Assembly (NCBI RefSeq): GCF_000003815.2
Contig: NC_049981.1
Span: 24,983,875-25,047,874, forward strand
Length of the DNA stretch: 64,000 nucleotides
From: Branchiostoma floridae
Taxonomy: Eukaryota; Chordata; Leptocardii; Amphioxiformes; Branchiostomatidae
Direction of reading: 5' to 3'
Shown piece by piece: positions 50,701-61,100 of this stretch. Every line of letters begins with the position of its first letter. The first letter of the stretch is position 1. The notes beneath the pieces are model-generated. The model was given only the letters and a program-made list of their open reading frames with translations, made no database searches and was not told the DNA's origin. Both the position numbers and the translations under genes were made by a program.

Positions 50701-53700
50701 ATGATTAATTTTGGCACTTTTCTGAGGGGAAATTTGTTTTCTTTTGGCCTCCTGACGTGACCTTCCGTGACCCCGCACAGAGCCACACCTGTGCGCGTCA
50801 GCCGGAGAGTTAATTGAATCAAAGACCTAGCCAATCAGCGAAGAGGAGGCCAAAGGCTAATTAATATTCATAAGCGGGGCCTCATGATCCCGTATATAGC
50901 AGTGTTCCCGCCAGGGGGAGCGAAGCCCGCCTAAGGCTCTCGCATTTTAGACTATTCAGAAGGCTTTATATTGTATCAGTTCTTAGGGGCATATCTATGA
51001 TAATTGCAGCAGTCACTTAACTTCTCTTCAGGAGTTTAGCGTAACACTATTTCAGGTCAAACCGTCAAAGGCAACTAAAAACAAACTTTAACGTTACTGA
51101 GTTTAACAGTACTTATAACTTGTTATCCGAAGTTGAAACGCTAGCGATGGTATTTTCGCTGCGCTGTTAGCTCCGTGCGACTGTTGTTGACGGTCTTATA
51201 ACGGTATATTTTGCACCCCTGTACCCTGGTATGAGTAACATTTGGTATAGATAGGCATAAGATAGTTGGTAAAATGATCCAAGTAAAATTTTTGGCATAA
51301 AGTACTGTAAAAGGCTTAATTACAGCACTTTTTTTAGGGGAAATTGGTTTTCTTTCGTTCTCCATGCCATGACCTTTCGGACGTTCACCCCACAGAGCCA
51401 ACATCTGCACCTGCGTCTAGCCGGCAGGAAGAGTTAATTCAATTAATGGTTCAGCCAATCAGCGAAGAGGAAAGCGAAGGCTAATTAATATTCATAAGCG
51501 GGACCACACAATACGTTAACTTGAAGACTCAGGCCGTACAGACTTCTCGCCAGGATTTTTTCAAAGCGTCGGACAGGGGTCCGGGGGCCGCCGAATGTCC
51601 CTGGCGGGGTCCAGGGGCAGGGCCACTGTGGGGGGGACCCAGGTGGGCGAAGCCCCCCCGGAAGCTCTTGCATTTTAGACTATTGAGAAGGCTTCTTTTA
51701 TCAGTTTTTTTAGGGCCATATCTACGATAATCGTAGCAGTCACTTACTTCTCTTCAGCAGTTTGACTTTAAAATATTTCGGGTCAAAGCTTCAAAGACAA
51801 CTAAAACCTCATAAACAACAAACTTTACTTAGCTCAACAGTATACAAAAATATTGTACGGGTTGCCATCCTTAGTTGAAGCGCTTATTTATAGCGCTAGT
51901 ATCTTCGCTGCGCCGTTAGCCGCCGTGCGACTTTTGTTGACGGTCTGATATCCCTACGTCGCCGCCTCGCTGATATTCCCACGGACATGTTTCAAGAAAA
52001 ATACCCAGCAAAAAACGCTGTTCTGCGTCAAATTCTATTCTATAAAACATGTGGGACTCAGTGCTACAGTCTAAATATTTTGTAGAAGCACCGCTGTAGG
52101 AAAGAAGGTCCAAGCAATGTAAAACATCACGTAGCATGAAGTTCGCTGTCAACTGGCACACAGCACATGACTGTTTGAAACTCTAAGTCTAATCAACAGC
52201 CGTGTTTGATTGATAGCCGGCGGTCCTTTGATGAAGTCGGCGAAAGGTGCGTTAGTTAGAAAATCTGCGTTTAGTTTTGATACGTAATTATAAGTTAGAC
52301 AGTGGCGAGAATGATTACTTTCTCATCAATATTTCTCTTCAGAATTATTTGAACTTAATTGTACATCTAAACAATTGGCTTACCTGTGCAATGTTTATAT
52401 GATTAATGATCAGTGTACTGAAATCATGTGTAACGTATGGCTCCAAGTCAATAGATCAGCATTTTCTCTATAGTGACCACCTGTCTGTAGTGGCCACATT
52501 TCTATCACTGGACTGGAACTTGCGAAAACTGCTGTATTTTCTCCAGAGCAAATGTATGTGTTCCTAGTGCTGTTGTTGTTTGACATAAACTTTGAACATT
52601 TAAATTGTAAGTAACTTTAAACTGCCAGAGTTTCAGCCCAATAAAACACTCTCAGCGCCAGGGTATGCTTGATAATTATTAAATCGTATGCCCTACTTGA
52701 ATAAAAAAAGTTCACTGCAATAATAAATGTACCCACATCACAAGGAGCTTGTACTTTTTTAAACTTACACCTAGTTATCGTACTGAAAATTGTTAATGAC
52801 ATTACATGAAGTCATTCAACAATTTTCAGTCATGATGAAAATTTTCTGAATGGAAGGTGTTATTATTGTCATTTTCTGAAAAATAGAAGCAAGCTCTGTT
52901 TTTCCCTGGAATCAATTCACAATACCAGTCCACTTTGGGGGATAATGTACTGTTAAGAGGATGTTCCATTTTTGCGCAGGGGTGATTTGGAACAGTCCAA
53001 TGTTGCGTGGGAAGGGGTATGGCTGAAATATGCTGTATTTGCTCTTAAGCAAATGTCGGCCTTTCTAGTTGTTTTTGTTGTGGATACAATGATACTGTAC
53101 AGCCTTTAGCTCTTGATTTTCACTCTGCCATGAAATTTGGTGAATTCACACAGTTTAACAGTAACCCAGATGAGGCCTGTTGCACAGTGCAGGTATTTTG
53201 AAATACTAGGTCAACTAGTCATATGATCTTCACACTTCCGGTCATGCATGACACAGTACGCTCTTCACATGTTACAGTATTGCATCAGCCATGGCAGTTG
53301 TGTCAGGGTGTTATAATGTTATAATGTCAGAAACACATTGTGTTTCATGTACACTGCTGTCATAGCACCACTTAGGCTTTGAACAGGATAAAGATGACTA
53401 AAAGTTGTCAACTTACAATTTGCTATAAGGGAACGGGTTTTCTGCGCGTTAAAAATCTGCGCGCGCGTTAAAAATCTGCGCGTTAAAAAATTAAGTTGTG
53501 CATTGATAAATTCTTAGTCAGAAAAATGTGACCCCATTATATGATTTTCCCTCTGCTACCTGAGTTTTTGGTTTGAAAAGCCGCTAACTTTTTGGTCCCT
53601 TGGGAATAGGTTAATTTGCATATCCAGAAGATTTCAAAATCACTTGAATTTGACACAAATACATGGAAAAATTACTAATATGAGGCTTTGTGTTGTAAAA

Positions 53701-55657
53701 TATATCTGCTTGGGGCTTTTCTCCATTCTACAAGCTTCATTTCATCTTTTCTCAAGCAGATTGTTTCACATGCAAATGTCAACCTTTGTTGCGCGTTAAA
53801 ACTTAACATTTAAAAATTACTTTAGAACTCCTGGAATATTTACAGAAAGGGATATTGTACTCTAGAATGCAACAATATCATACTTAATTTCATTTTGTGT
53901 TGTCATCTTCAAGCTTTTAAGTTAAAAACTGTAAAAAAGTTTTCAAATCCCGAGGGAATCAGCTAATTTGCATATTTTAACGCGCAGGTTTTTAACGCGC
54001 AAGTTTTAACGCGCAAATTTTAACGCGCACAAAACCCCAACCCTTGCTATAACAATGTTACCTCGAGTGCATTACTATGGGCAAAGTATGAAATGGTAAA
54101 AGTCCCAGTATTTTTTAGGCTTGAGGGGCAGTGGGTTGGCAGGGGTACCTATAGCTAGTATTTCACCGTGTCCAGTGCAGGTTAGGTGCAGGTAGACATC
54201 AGAAATACCTGCACAGCTCCAATTTTACCTGCACTAACGTGCATATGCAGGTGGTATTTCGAGCCCTGATATTGCACAAGACTTGTATTACAAAAACACT
54301 AACCTTATACCTAAAACACCAAACAAATGTATTCGTCATAAGCAGCTTATAGTATTTTATGACTGTGCTATTGTCTAGACAGGTGTGTTAGCTCTGATTG
54401 ATCAATAAAAAGTCACTGCCCTACAGCAAATAAGTGTTGTTGACATGTTACACGCATGCAAATATGACTGGGGGGTCATTGGCCTGCTTCTAAGGTCATT
54501 GACTTGTTTTGTGGCACATTAGTCTTTTCCTATCTCAAATCTCCAATTTGCAATGCCATGCAACCATAGTTTTTAAAAACTATTTAATATTGTTTTGTAT
54601 AATTACTGCTAAAGAATTCACACTCACAGAGTGTAATTTTGTACATATTACTTGGAAAGTTCTTTTTATCAGATTATAGATGGACCACTACTGTGACCGC
54701 AATTTAGCAGGAAACTGGAAATGCAAATATTTGGACGAGCAAATATTTGAACATTTGCTGACATAGTTATCTAGAATTGCATGATTAAGACACCTTTGGT
54801 CACAATTGTGATAAGGTTAGTCTATTTTTCATAAGCAGAAAAACAAGATGTTACTTGCATGTTATTTTTGGCATTGTATCAAAGAAACATTAAAAGGACA
54901 CTTGAATTTAACCTCATTACAATAAGCATCATCTAGAAAACAAAACACTATAATCTGTTCAATTGTAAGCGTGAAAACTTGATGCTCTCTTTTTTTTTGG
55001 TTTTGCCTCACGAGTCAGCTCAAGTTAATAACTATTGTTGGTGGTCCAGGTGTTGTTTTTTTGGCTCAAGAAAACAAAAGGTAAGAAATATGATATCCTA
55101 TATTGTGACCTTGGTCTTTGTCAATCTATTACCTTTCGGTAGACTGTAATATATCAGAAAATAGAATTTTAAGACTTTGTCGGTCATAGAAGTACGCATT
55201 TGACTTAGTTTTATAATAGTAGTGACCTACAAAGTACAGTAGAACAAATTTACCTTCTGAACATATTGTTGGATTGTCCGACGTTGTGCCCGTTGACAGT
55301 GACTGTAGCCACGGTATCCAGACCCTCGCAGACCAGCACGATCTCCTTGTGCTTGAGCAGGTCCTCTGGGACGCTGAACTGTCGAGAGTAGCTCCAGTTT
55401 TCCTTGGCGACCCACCGGTACGCGACATCGTTGAAACGGAAATACGGGTCTCCGATTCTCCCAGCAGCCATGAGGTCCGTGTGGATGCACCCCGGTACCG
55501 TGCCGTTCAGGTTTATGTCCCCGCCACCGTTGCTAGCTAGCCATACACCGTTCAAATCTATTCTGCCGATGTCCTGGTAGGAAAGGTTGGGGAAAATGAG
55601 GAAAACTAAGCTGATTTTGGCGGCTGTGACAGCGAACATGCTACCGTCCTGCGCCAT
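44250..55657 (-). CDS. MANBA: beta-mannosidase, tandem copy A (eight exons)
   Basis: Lysosomal exo-beta-mannosidase of glycoside hydrolase family 2; it removes the terminal beta-linked mannose at the end of N-glycan breakdown. The coding join on the minus strand is 55657-55254, 49496-49271, 48907-48562, 48314-48151, 47822-47040, 46646-46496, 45538-45399, 44765-44250. This is 2730 nt, in frame throughout, giving 909 residues. All introns are GT-AG. In order the protein has a signal segment, N-terminal sugar-binding beta-sandwich, Ig-like domain, TIM barrel (about 370-700) and C-terminal beta domains. The acid/base is Glu473 in WSGNNENE and the nucleophile is Glu572 in [10 protein letters not shown]. 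The length is close to vertebrate MANBA (about 880). Copy B follows the same design. Intron 1 is 5757 bp and full of transposons; the others are 247-957 bp. Confidence 0.95.
45399..45538 (-). CDS. MANBA: MANBA-A exon 7
   Basis: 140 nt, residues 692-738, phase 1 to phase 0; acceptor CCAATCAG and donor CAG|GTAATT. It reads [20 protein letters not shown] and then the linker to the C-terminal beta domain. Silent sites differ often from copy B, unlike exon 6. Confidence 0.9.
45700..46300. repeat. 36-bp minisatellite in MANBA-A intron 6
   Basis: Tandem units built on GAATGCTATTCAGTACCAGG followed by ACAGCAGTGTCAGTGT (36 bp). They are clean from about 45935 to 46300 and degenerate from about 45700. 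A higher-order unit of about 77 bp (with GCTACATGTATATAGTACC) is repeated twice near 46080-46230. Because 36 is a multiple of three, one frame stays open for 145 codons on the minus strand; that is a by-product, not a gene. Confidence 0.9.
46496..46646 (-). CDS. MANBA: MANBA-A exon 6
   Basis: 151 nt, residues 642 to 692 (split codon), phase 0 to phase 1; acceptor CTGCAG and donor ATATG|GTAAG. It reads [20 protein letters not shown] and [19 protein letters not shown], the end of the barrel. The block from 46500 to 46575 differs from copy B at only one or two sites. Confidence 0.9.
46880..46990. repeat. ACCTGCAC dispersed repeat, copy in MANBA-A intron 5
   Basis: AGAAATACCTGCAC, CTCCAATTTTACCTGCACTA and GCAGGTGGTA occur here and at 54160-54275 in the same order. 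AGAAATACCTGCACAAATTC occurs on the minus strand at the very end of the window. Confidence 0.6.
47040..47822 (-). CDS. MANBA: MANBA-A exon 5 (catalytic core)
   Basis: 783 nt, residues 381-641, phase 0 at both ends; acceptor TTACAG and donor CAG|GTATGG. It contains [29 protein letters not shown], the acid/base Glu473 (GNNENE) and nucleophile Glu572 (ASEYG), so both catalytic residues lie in one exon. Positions 47521-47800 match copy B at about 97% by eye; the other half is far less similar. Confidence 0.95.
48151..48314 (-). CDS. MANBA: MANBA-A exon 4 (start of catalytic barrel)
   Basis: 164 nt, residues 326-380; acceptor TTCTCTAG and donor AAG|GTTGGA. It holds [11 protein letters not shown] and [19 protein letters not shown], the substrate-pocket lead-in to the TIM barrel. 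Confidence 0.9.
48562..48907 (-). CDS. MANBA: MANBA-A exon 3 (Ig-like domain)
   Basis: 346 nt, residues 211 to 326 (split codon), phase 0 to phase 1; acceptor CTCTCAG and donor ACAG|GTAAGG. It opens [19 protein letters not shown] and carries the [14 protein letters not shown] block before the barrel. The middle is poorly conserved against copy B. Confidence 0.9.
49075..49200 (+). repeat. possible tRNA-derived fragment in MANBA-A intron 2
   Basis: GTAGCTCAGGTGGTATAGA at about 49152 resembles a tRNA D-arm/A-box. A GC-rich CCCTTCGGCCGTCGGGCAAT segment lies just upstream. No B-box is present at the right distance, so it is not called a tRNA gene. Confidence 0.25.
49271..49496 (-). CDS. MANBA: MANBA-A exon 2
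   Basis: 226 nt, residues 135-210, phase 2 to phase 0; acceptor CTCTAG and donor CAG|GTGTGG. It ends the sugar-binding sandwich with [20 protein letters not shown] and [13 protein letters not shown], blocks characteristic of animal beta-mannosidases. The last ~120 bases differ from copy B at only about four sites. Confidence 0.9.
49845..50595 (-). mobile_element. Helentron/pearl-like tandem-core element, copy 2
   Basis: Inverted relative of 20400-21115. Read on the minus strand it has tandem core units of 162-165 bp (on the plus strand each starts CCTGTACCCTGGTATTACAA, near 50106, 50271 and 50434), then a GAAA microsatellite (49893-49930 on the plus strand as TTTC repeats) and the terminal hairpin ending CTGAAATATAAT. 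The core period is not a multiple of three, so its 164-codon open frame is accidental. Confidence 0.65.
50596..51950. repeat. two long tandem units with CCAAT-box-like modules
   Basis: Unit 1 is about 50596-51205 and unit 2 about 51217-51950. Both start with the same CCTGTACCCTGGTAT word as the core units, then share TTTGGTATAGATAGGCAT, GCCAATCAGCGAAGAGGA, GCTAATTAATATTCATAAGC, GCATTTTAGACTATT and TTGTTGACGGTCT. Unit 2 has extra GC-rich sequence near 51555-51660. Together with 49845-50595 this may be one composite element. Confidence 0.7.
53429..54043. mobile_element. 615-bp Mutator-like MITE with perfect 9-bp target duplication
   Basis: TTGCTATAA flanks both ends exactly (53420-53428 and 54044-54052). 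The left end starts GGGAACGGGTTTT; the right end on the minus strand starts GGGTTGGGGTTTT. The terminal inverted repeats continue as iterated TGCGCGTTAAAA units, three on the left (53441-53490) and four on the right (53978-54028). A 9-bp duplication is typical of Mutator-like transposons. The interior carries no transposase. Inserted in MANBA-A intron 1. Confidence 0.8.
54160..54275. repeat. ACCTGCAC dispersed repeat, copy in MANBA-A intron 1
   Basis: Second copy of the repeat at 46880-46990, same orientation: TCAGAAATACCTGCACAGCT, CCAATTTTACCTGCACTAAC and TGCAGGTGGTA. Confidence 0.6.
55254..55657 (-). CDS. MANBA: MANBA-A exon 1 (signal peptide, N-terminal sugar-binding domain)
   Basis: Residues 1-135. 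I prefer the ATG at 55657 ([10 protein letters not shown]), because its context AAACATGG is strong. An in-frame ATG at 55669 would add four residues, and one at 55639 would start directly at the hydrophobic signal. The signal core is ISLVFLIF. Conserved GH2 mannosidase blocks follow: [22 protein letters not shown] and [12 protein letters not shown]. The donor AAG|GTAAAT is in phase 2. The N-terminus is longer than in copy B. Confidence 0.85.
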
Positions 55658-55669
55658 GTTTGTTGTCAT

Positions 55670-57620
55670 ATGACAGGTCAGAGGTCACTGGGTATTGTCT
55701 CAAAGCAGATGTTGGGTATGATACTGCAACGTTGAAGTTTTCAGACAGTCAGGCTTCTCTGACTCTGACACATGCATGGGCAACATATGTATCTCTAACA
55801 CCCCAAGCAGGGAACGTTACGCTTATCCACGTGTCCATGCCAACATCTGCTTGCATTTTGTCATGTGCAAATTATGATATTGGTCACCTTCGCCAAGGAG
55901 GTCACAACAGACTAATCATGCTTTCGGGTCTCTGTGCTTGCACGTCAAACATTGCGAAAAACTTGTCTGCACCATACTTGCATTTTGTGATATGTCTATC
56001 GATCTAAGATATAGCGTACAAGGTGGTGGTCATCGAACGACTTATATTCAGCAAAAGCGCCTTCTGTATTTCACAGCGGCTCCAAGTCTTACAGGCTCTT
56101 TTAACGAAATAACGTTAAATGTTTCCAAACGCAGGACCAAGTCATTCGCGTCCCCCATGGCCAGCTTACCTAGATTTATTTCAAATTTTCTTATGCTCTG
56201 GGCACGTTTATTTAATCTGGCAGGGCTCTTTTACGCAAGGGCCTGGCCACATTTCGACGCACGATTGCAAATTGTTGGCTTATTTTCTTTTTTTTTGGGG
56301 GGGGGGGGTGGTCAACTACCCTAGACCTGTTGCCAAAAAGACGGTCTTAGATCGTGGGCAGTGGTAGGCTCTGCTACAGTCTGTTTGAGAATTCTACAAG
56401 ATCAAAACCGCACGGTGACTGTAGCTGAGGCCGGAAAAAAGTGACAGTGCCTCCGTCGGCGATGTCCTTGGTGCTGAAAAGCGAATCCATCGCTTTGCCA
56501 TGCGGGCTGGAGGTTGTTTCAGCTGTCTGACGCAATCGCTCTGGACACGTGGCGTGTCCCATGTGTGACGCCAGCAATGGTTCAAATGGTGCAGAACATT
56601 CAGTATGAAATAAAAGTACGTGTTTACAATATGATTAACGTTATATAAAGAACTAGATCATTTTTTAACATTTTTTTTTCAATGTATTGGTCGTGTTGTG
56701 TCTGCAGGCTGCATTACATACTTTCTTCTAGATCACGCGATCGAGTTTACGGAACAATTAAATAGATCCTTTGCAATGCTAAATACAGAATATAGATGAG
56801 TGTAACGCCTGATCTAACATTGCACATTCTCACGTCAAATCGTCCCCGATATCATGTTTGCAAACAACTCTTTCTGTATTACATAATGGATGAAATTATA
56901 AGGCGCTTCTTATTTGCTTATGTTCCATATAGTAATCAATTTCCTATCATAGAATACAGCGGCATAATAAACTGTAATTATCAACCACACAAATTACTTG
57001 TAGATCGTTATTTGCATAATTGATAATTATGTATATATGAAAATAATAGCTTAAGCTATTTTCATGCTAAAAATCCCAACTACCTTTTTAGTTATCCTCG
57101 TCTATAGTTTCCGTGCAGTTAAAAAATGATAGATAGCGAAACTACACTCCTACCCCTCACACCAAATTGGCCGTAGTATGTTTATCTTCATTCAACTGTA
57201 CCGTACAATTTGAAAACGCAATATGAAGACTTGTAGTATAGTGTCACACGGCTAAGACTCAATGCAAACATTTTGGTGAATTTCGAGTCGCGGGCAAAAA
57301 AAGGTGTCAAAAAATGTCACTGCCATAAACTACTTGGAGCATAGATCATCAAATCCATACGAAATGGGGTAAGATTAACTGACATTATGTAAATACCCTC
57401 AACACTTAATCCGCGAGGACGGCCTAGCCTCTTGCTGCGCAGACGTTCTGGGCGGCTGGAAGTTTTCTTTTTTGGATGACTTGCGCTGCATTCTAATTTA
57501 GCTTGGGGGTTGGCGCACAGACACGTGTTGATCGTATAAGAATGTTCTATTAAAACAGTGCAAAATAAGTCACAGAAAACTGCCAGTTACCAAGAACGTG
57601 TGCGCATGAGGCTTAAGCTA
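55670..57620. other. intergenic spacer between the MANBA copies
   Basis: Contains the upstream region of MANBA-A and the downstream region of MANBA-B. A TTTTCTTTTTTTTTGGGGGG tract lies near 56283. No further exon, RNA gene or clear core promoter motif was found. Confidence 0.6.
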
Positions 57621-58139
57621 TCAGCGTTCCCTTTCGATATCCATTAGTGACTGCACAGTCACTTCCTTCTGAAACATGGCGACTGCCACGCTCGCACGCG
57701 CATAAAACTCAAGTGTCATCGTCTCAACGTTCATCAAGAACCCGTTATCGGAGAACCTTCCCTCCACGTCTCCGGCATCGAGCCAAACAAAGGGTGCAGG
57801 CGCCGTCGTCTTCAATTCTAGCCGCAGGGTGGTAGCTGCCTTCGCCTTTGATGCATCAGGAAGAATTGTGACGTTAGTAACTGTTATCTTAGCCTTCGTG
57901 AGCCCCTTTGCCGACTGAAAGGACGTCAGGAAATGTGCATTTACGGGGCCGAATAACCGAGTCTTGTTCAGGTTTGCAGCGCTGGTGAAGTAACAGGCCT
58001 CCCGTGCGGGACAACCCCCACTCTTGAGGAGCTGGGCTGTAGTCTTGTTAAAGACTATCATTGCAGAGTTAGCGTCCATGTCAAAGGTCACGGTCCAGGC
58101 TTGGAGAGGCGTAAAACTTGACCACATCCAGAGTTGTAG
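57621..58139 (-). CDS. MANBA: MANBA-B exon 8 (C-terminal Ig-like domain, stop)
   Basis: 519 nt, residues 729-900 and stop TGA at 57623-57621; acceptor ACCTTTCAG. It carries [20 protein letters not shown]. It ends MDIERER, where copy A ends MDIYRK. Confidence 0.92.
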   Translation of the reverse strand, partial: LQLWMWSSFTPLQAWTVTFDMDANSAMIVFNKTTAQLLKSGGCPAREACYFTSAANLNKTRLFGPVNAHFLTSFQSAKGLTKAKITVTNVTILPDASKAKAATTLRLELKTTAPAPFVWLDAGDVEGRFSDNGFLMNVETMTLEFYARASVAVAMFQKEVTVQSLMDIERER

Positions 58140-61100
58140 CTGAAAGGTATGAAAAATGGCATAGATATTAATCAGGATTAAGAAAAATATGATTTCTAGC
58201 GAATTCTACCTGTGTAGTCTTTTCACTCACTTTTCATATAAATGCAGCAGATAGGTGCTTGCCGCTATGTTAATGTACCTACCGGTATTTTCATCTCAAA
58301 CACACCATTAATTTTGTGAACCTATCTAGCAGATATTTACTTGTGTTGTTTTCTTTGAATCGAGCAGTTGTCATTTAGCAGTGGTTATTTCAAGGAGTAA
58401 GGAGATATGAGCTTTTAATACTAAGTTAAACTATATATATGATTCGCTAAATGCAAACAAGAACACCAATATGGCGGTAGACACAGCGATTACGCCATGT
58501 GTAATTGATGTGTAAGTATTACCTGTAAGGTAACTTGGTTTTGTTTGATGGCCAAGTCTGACACAGCGTACACCTTCAGCTGTTCTTTGTCCTCGAAGAT
58601 GACAGTCATGACCGGGGCGAAGAACTTCGCAGCGTAGTAGTGGAGCATTTTCCACCTACCTCCTTGACATACAGCGATGAACAATTGTTATTATTTACTA
58701 TGAAACAGTTCAATACAAAAAATCTTTAGTTTGAACTGGACCAAATAAAAAATATATGGCTATATACAGCACATCAGCATCTATGCTTGCCAAAGAAATA
58801 GCAGAAAAGAAATGTTACGACCTACCGTATTCCAATGATGACCACGTTGGCCCTTGCCAAATGTCGTTGAGTTGCCAGTACAGGGCGCCCATGGTGTGGC
58901 CCACTCCATTCACTATCTCACTTCGACTTCTCCGGTAGAACTCACTCTCCGTCTTGATGCACATGGCTTGTGCGATCTGTAAAATGAAACAACCGAGTTT
59001 CTCCCTAATAGACATACATCTTTACTGTCGATTGTTCCGTAATGATCCATGATGACATTTTTGCAGATCATATTTGTGGAGAGTGTGACATCACGTCCAA
59101 TACAATTGTTAACTAAGAATCATGTGTGCGAGTTCCCTTGAGATAAAAGTTGCCCAATTATAGCTTGATTCGTGTAATTTCAGTACTAGGTATACGTAAT
59201 TCACTTACATACTTGAAATGACCTATTACTTAGGTAATCCATATACCTGACAAATATCATAGAGAAAATAATGCATCTTTTTATTTCAATATTCGATATC
59301 CACATTTGCAGCATAGGTTTGGAACTATAGCAATGATAGATACTACATTCAATACCTGTGACATGTAAATGAAGTCCTTATACTGTTGTATCGGATCGCC
59401 GCCTGTAGGTAGAGGAAAGTGCAGCATCACTTGGTCCATCATCTGAGCGTTCCCGTCTCCATGGTGCTGCCTATGTGCGTTGAAGTCGCTATCCAATGTC
59501 CAGTCGTCTTCCTTTGATGCATTCTTCAAGGTATGAAAAGACGGCCATGATTGGAAGCCGTACTCAGATGCGAACCTGGTCTTCGGGAACGTGGTCCAAT
59601 TCCAGCAGTCGGTCAAATAGTTGTAGTAATGGACGTCACCGTAGTGGTTATCGTAAGGGTTAAGTGCTACCGAATGCTCCATCTCTGTCTCTTTGCCATT
59701 GGACGGACTTGAACTGATGAACGGACGTGATTGGTCGAGAGACGTGACCTGTGTCTTTATTACATCAATGTACAACTTCACGTAGTCTGCACGGAAGGTG
59801 TAATAAAGCCAGGAGGAGTTGTCAGTACCATACCAGTTTGCTGCAAGGGCGGCTTCGTTTTCGTTGTTGCCGCTCCAAGCTATGACGGAGGGATGGCTAC
59901 CTATTCGTACAACCTGTTGTTGTATCTCTTCGCGTACGTTGCCGAGAAAGTCGTCGTCTGCCGGGTACATGGCGCAGGCGAACATGAAGTCCTGCCATAT
60001 CATGATGCCGAGTTCGTCGGCGATGTCGTACACGTCGTCATGTTCGTATATCCCTCCGCCCCACACCCGTAGGGTGTTCATGTTGGCGTCAACAGCAGAC
60101 TGTAACAGGTACCTGGTGTACTCTGTAGTGATGCGATTCTGAATTGGAGAAAGAAAGAAAGATTTGAAAGGTAACAAGTTTATTGAATGAAAACCAGTAG
60201 AATGTGATTCCAAGCTTGGAGAAATGACAAAAATGAACACATGTCCAAGACATGATTACTACTTACGCACAGTCCACTCAGAAAACTCTTGTGTAAATTG
60301 TAATGGGAAAAACAGCAATGCAACATACTAGTAAGTCAATGAATGAATAGAATTGAGAATTTTTTGCAAAATAAGAAAATGATTTGAACGATAAGAAATA
60401 GAAATGAATTGTACTAACTTTGAAGGCGTCCGCTGGAATCCAGTTAGACCCCTTCATGAATATTGGTAAGTCGTTGATTTTAAAGTAGAAACTGAGACCA
60501 GTGGATCCTGGTATCTTCTCCTGCACAAGTTCTACCGTGCGGAAACCGAACTTCACAGTTTTGGCCGGCCCTTCTCCAAATTCTGGGAACGATGATATAA
60601 TACCACTTTAATATCTGTGCTTCTAGGTGTCAAAATAGGTCTTTTCTTTTTCAGTTGTGCCCTGGACCTTGTGTATATTCATATAGCTATAGCATACTCG
60701 GCGCAGAATCTGATATAACTTAATATTTCAAGTGAAGTCTGTTGTATGATTTTCTCAAAAGTCTTACAGAGTAACTCTATATTAAAGAAACAAAGTTTAA
60801 AAGTGCTCTCATCAAAACGAACCATGTACAACCCTCTCAAGTTATCTTTATTCAAGGTCAACTTGCAGTTCCCAGAAAAGTTGGCAGGGTTCCCGAACCT
60901 TCACCACATGTTTCCAAGCCTATAAGTTAGCTGCCACTCAAAAAATTGAATGTTCTCAATTTAAGATACTGAAATCGGAAGTTCCTCTGCAGTACCGTGG
61001 CAAACCGCCATGGTCCCATGATTGAACTTTGGGGAGCTTGGTCCTCACCTTCTCACACGTCAAATAATATAAATATCCACCAAAAGCTTCATGAGTTGTG

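Larger units (their letters stand above)
49497..55253 (-). other. MANBA-A intron 1, transposon-rich
   Basis: A 5757-bp GT-AG intron, against 690 bp for the equivalent intron in copy B. It contains the Helentron-like element (49845-50595), two long tandem units (50596-51950), a Mutator-like element (53429-54043) and an ACCTGCAC repeat (54160-54275). No exon was seen in the 52.0-53.4 and 54.3-55.2 kb parts. Confidence 0.85.
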
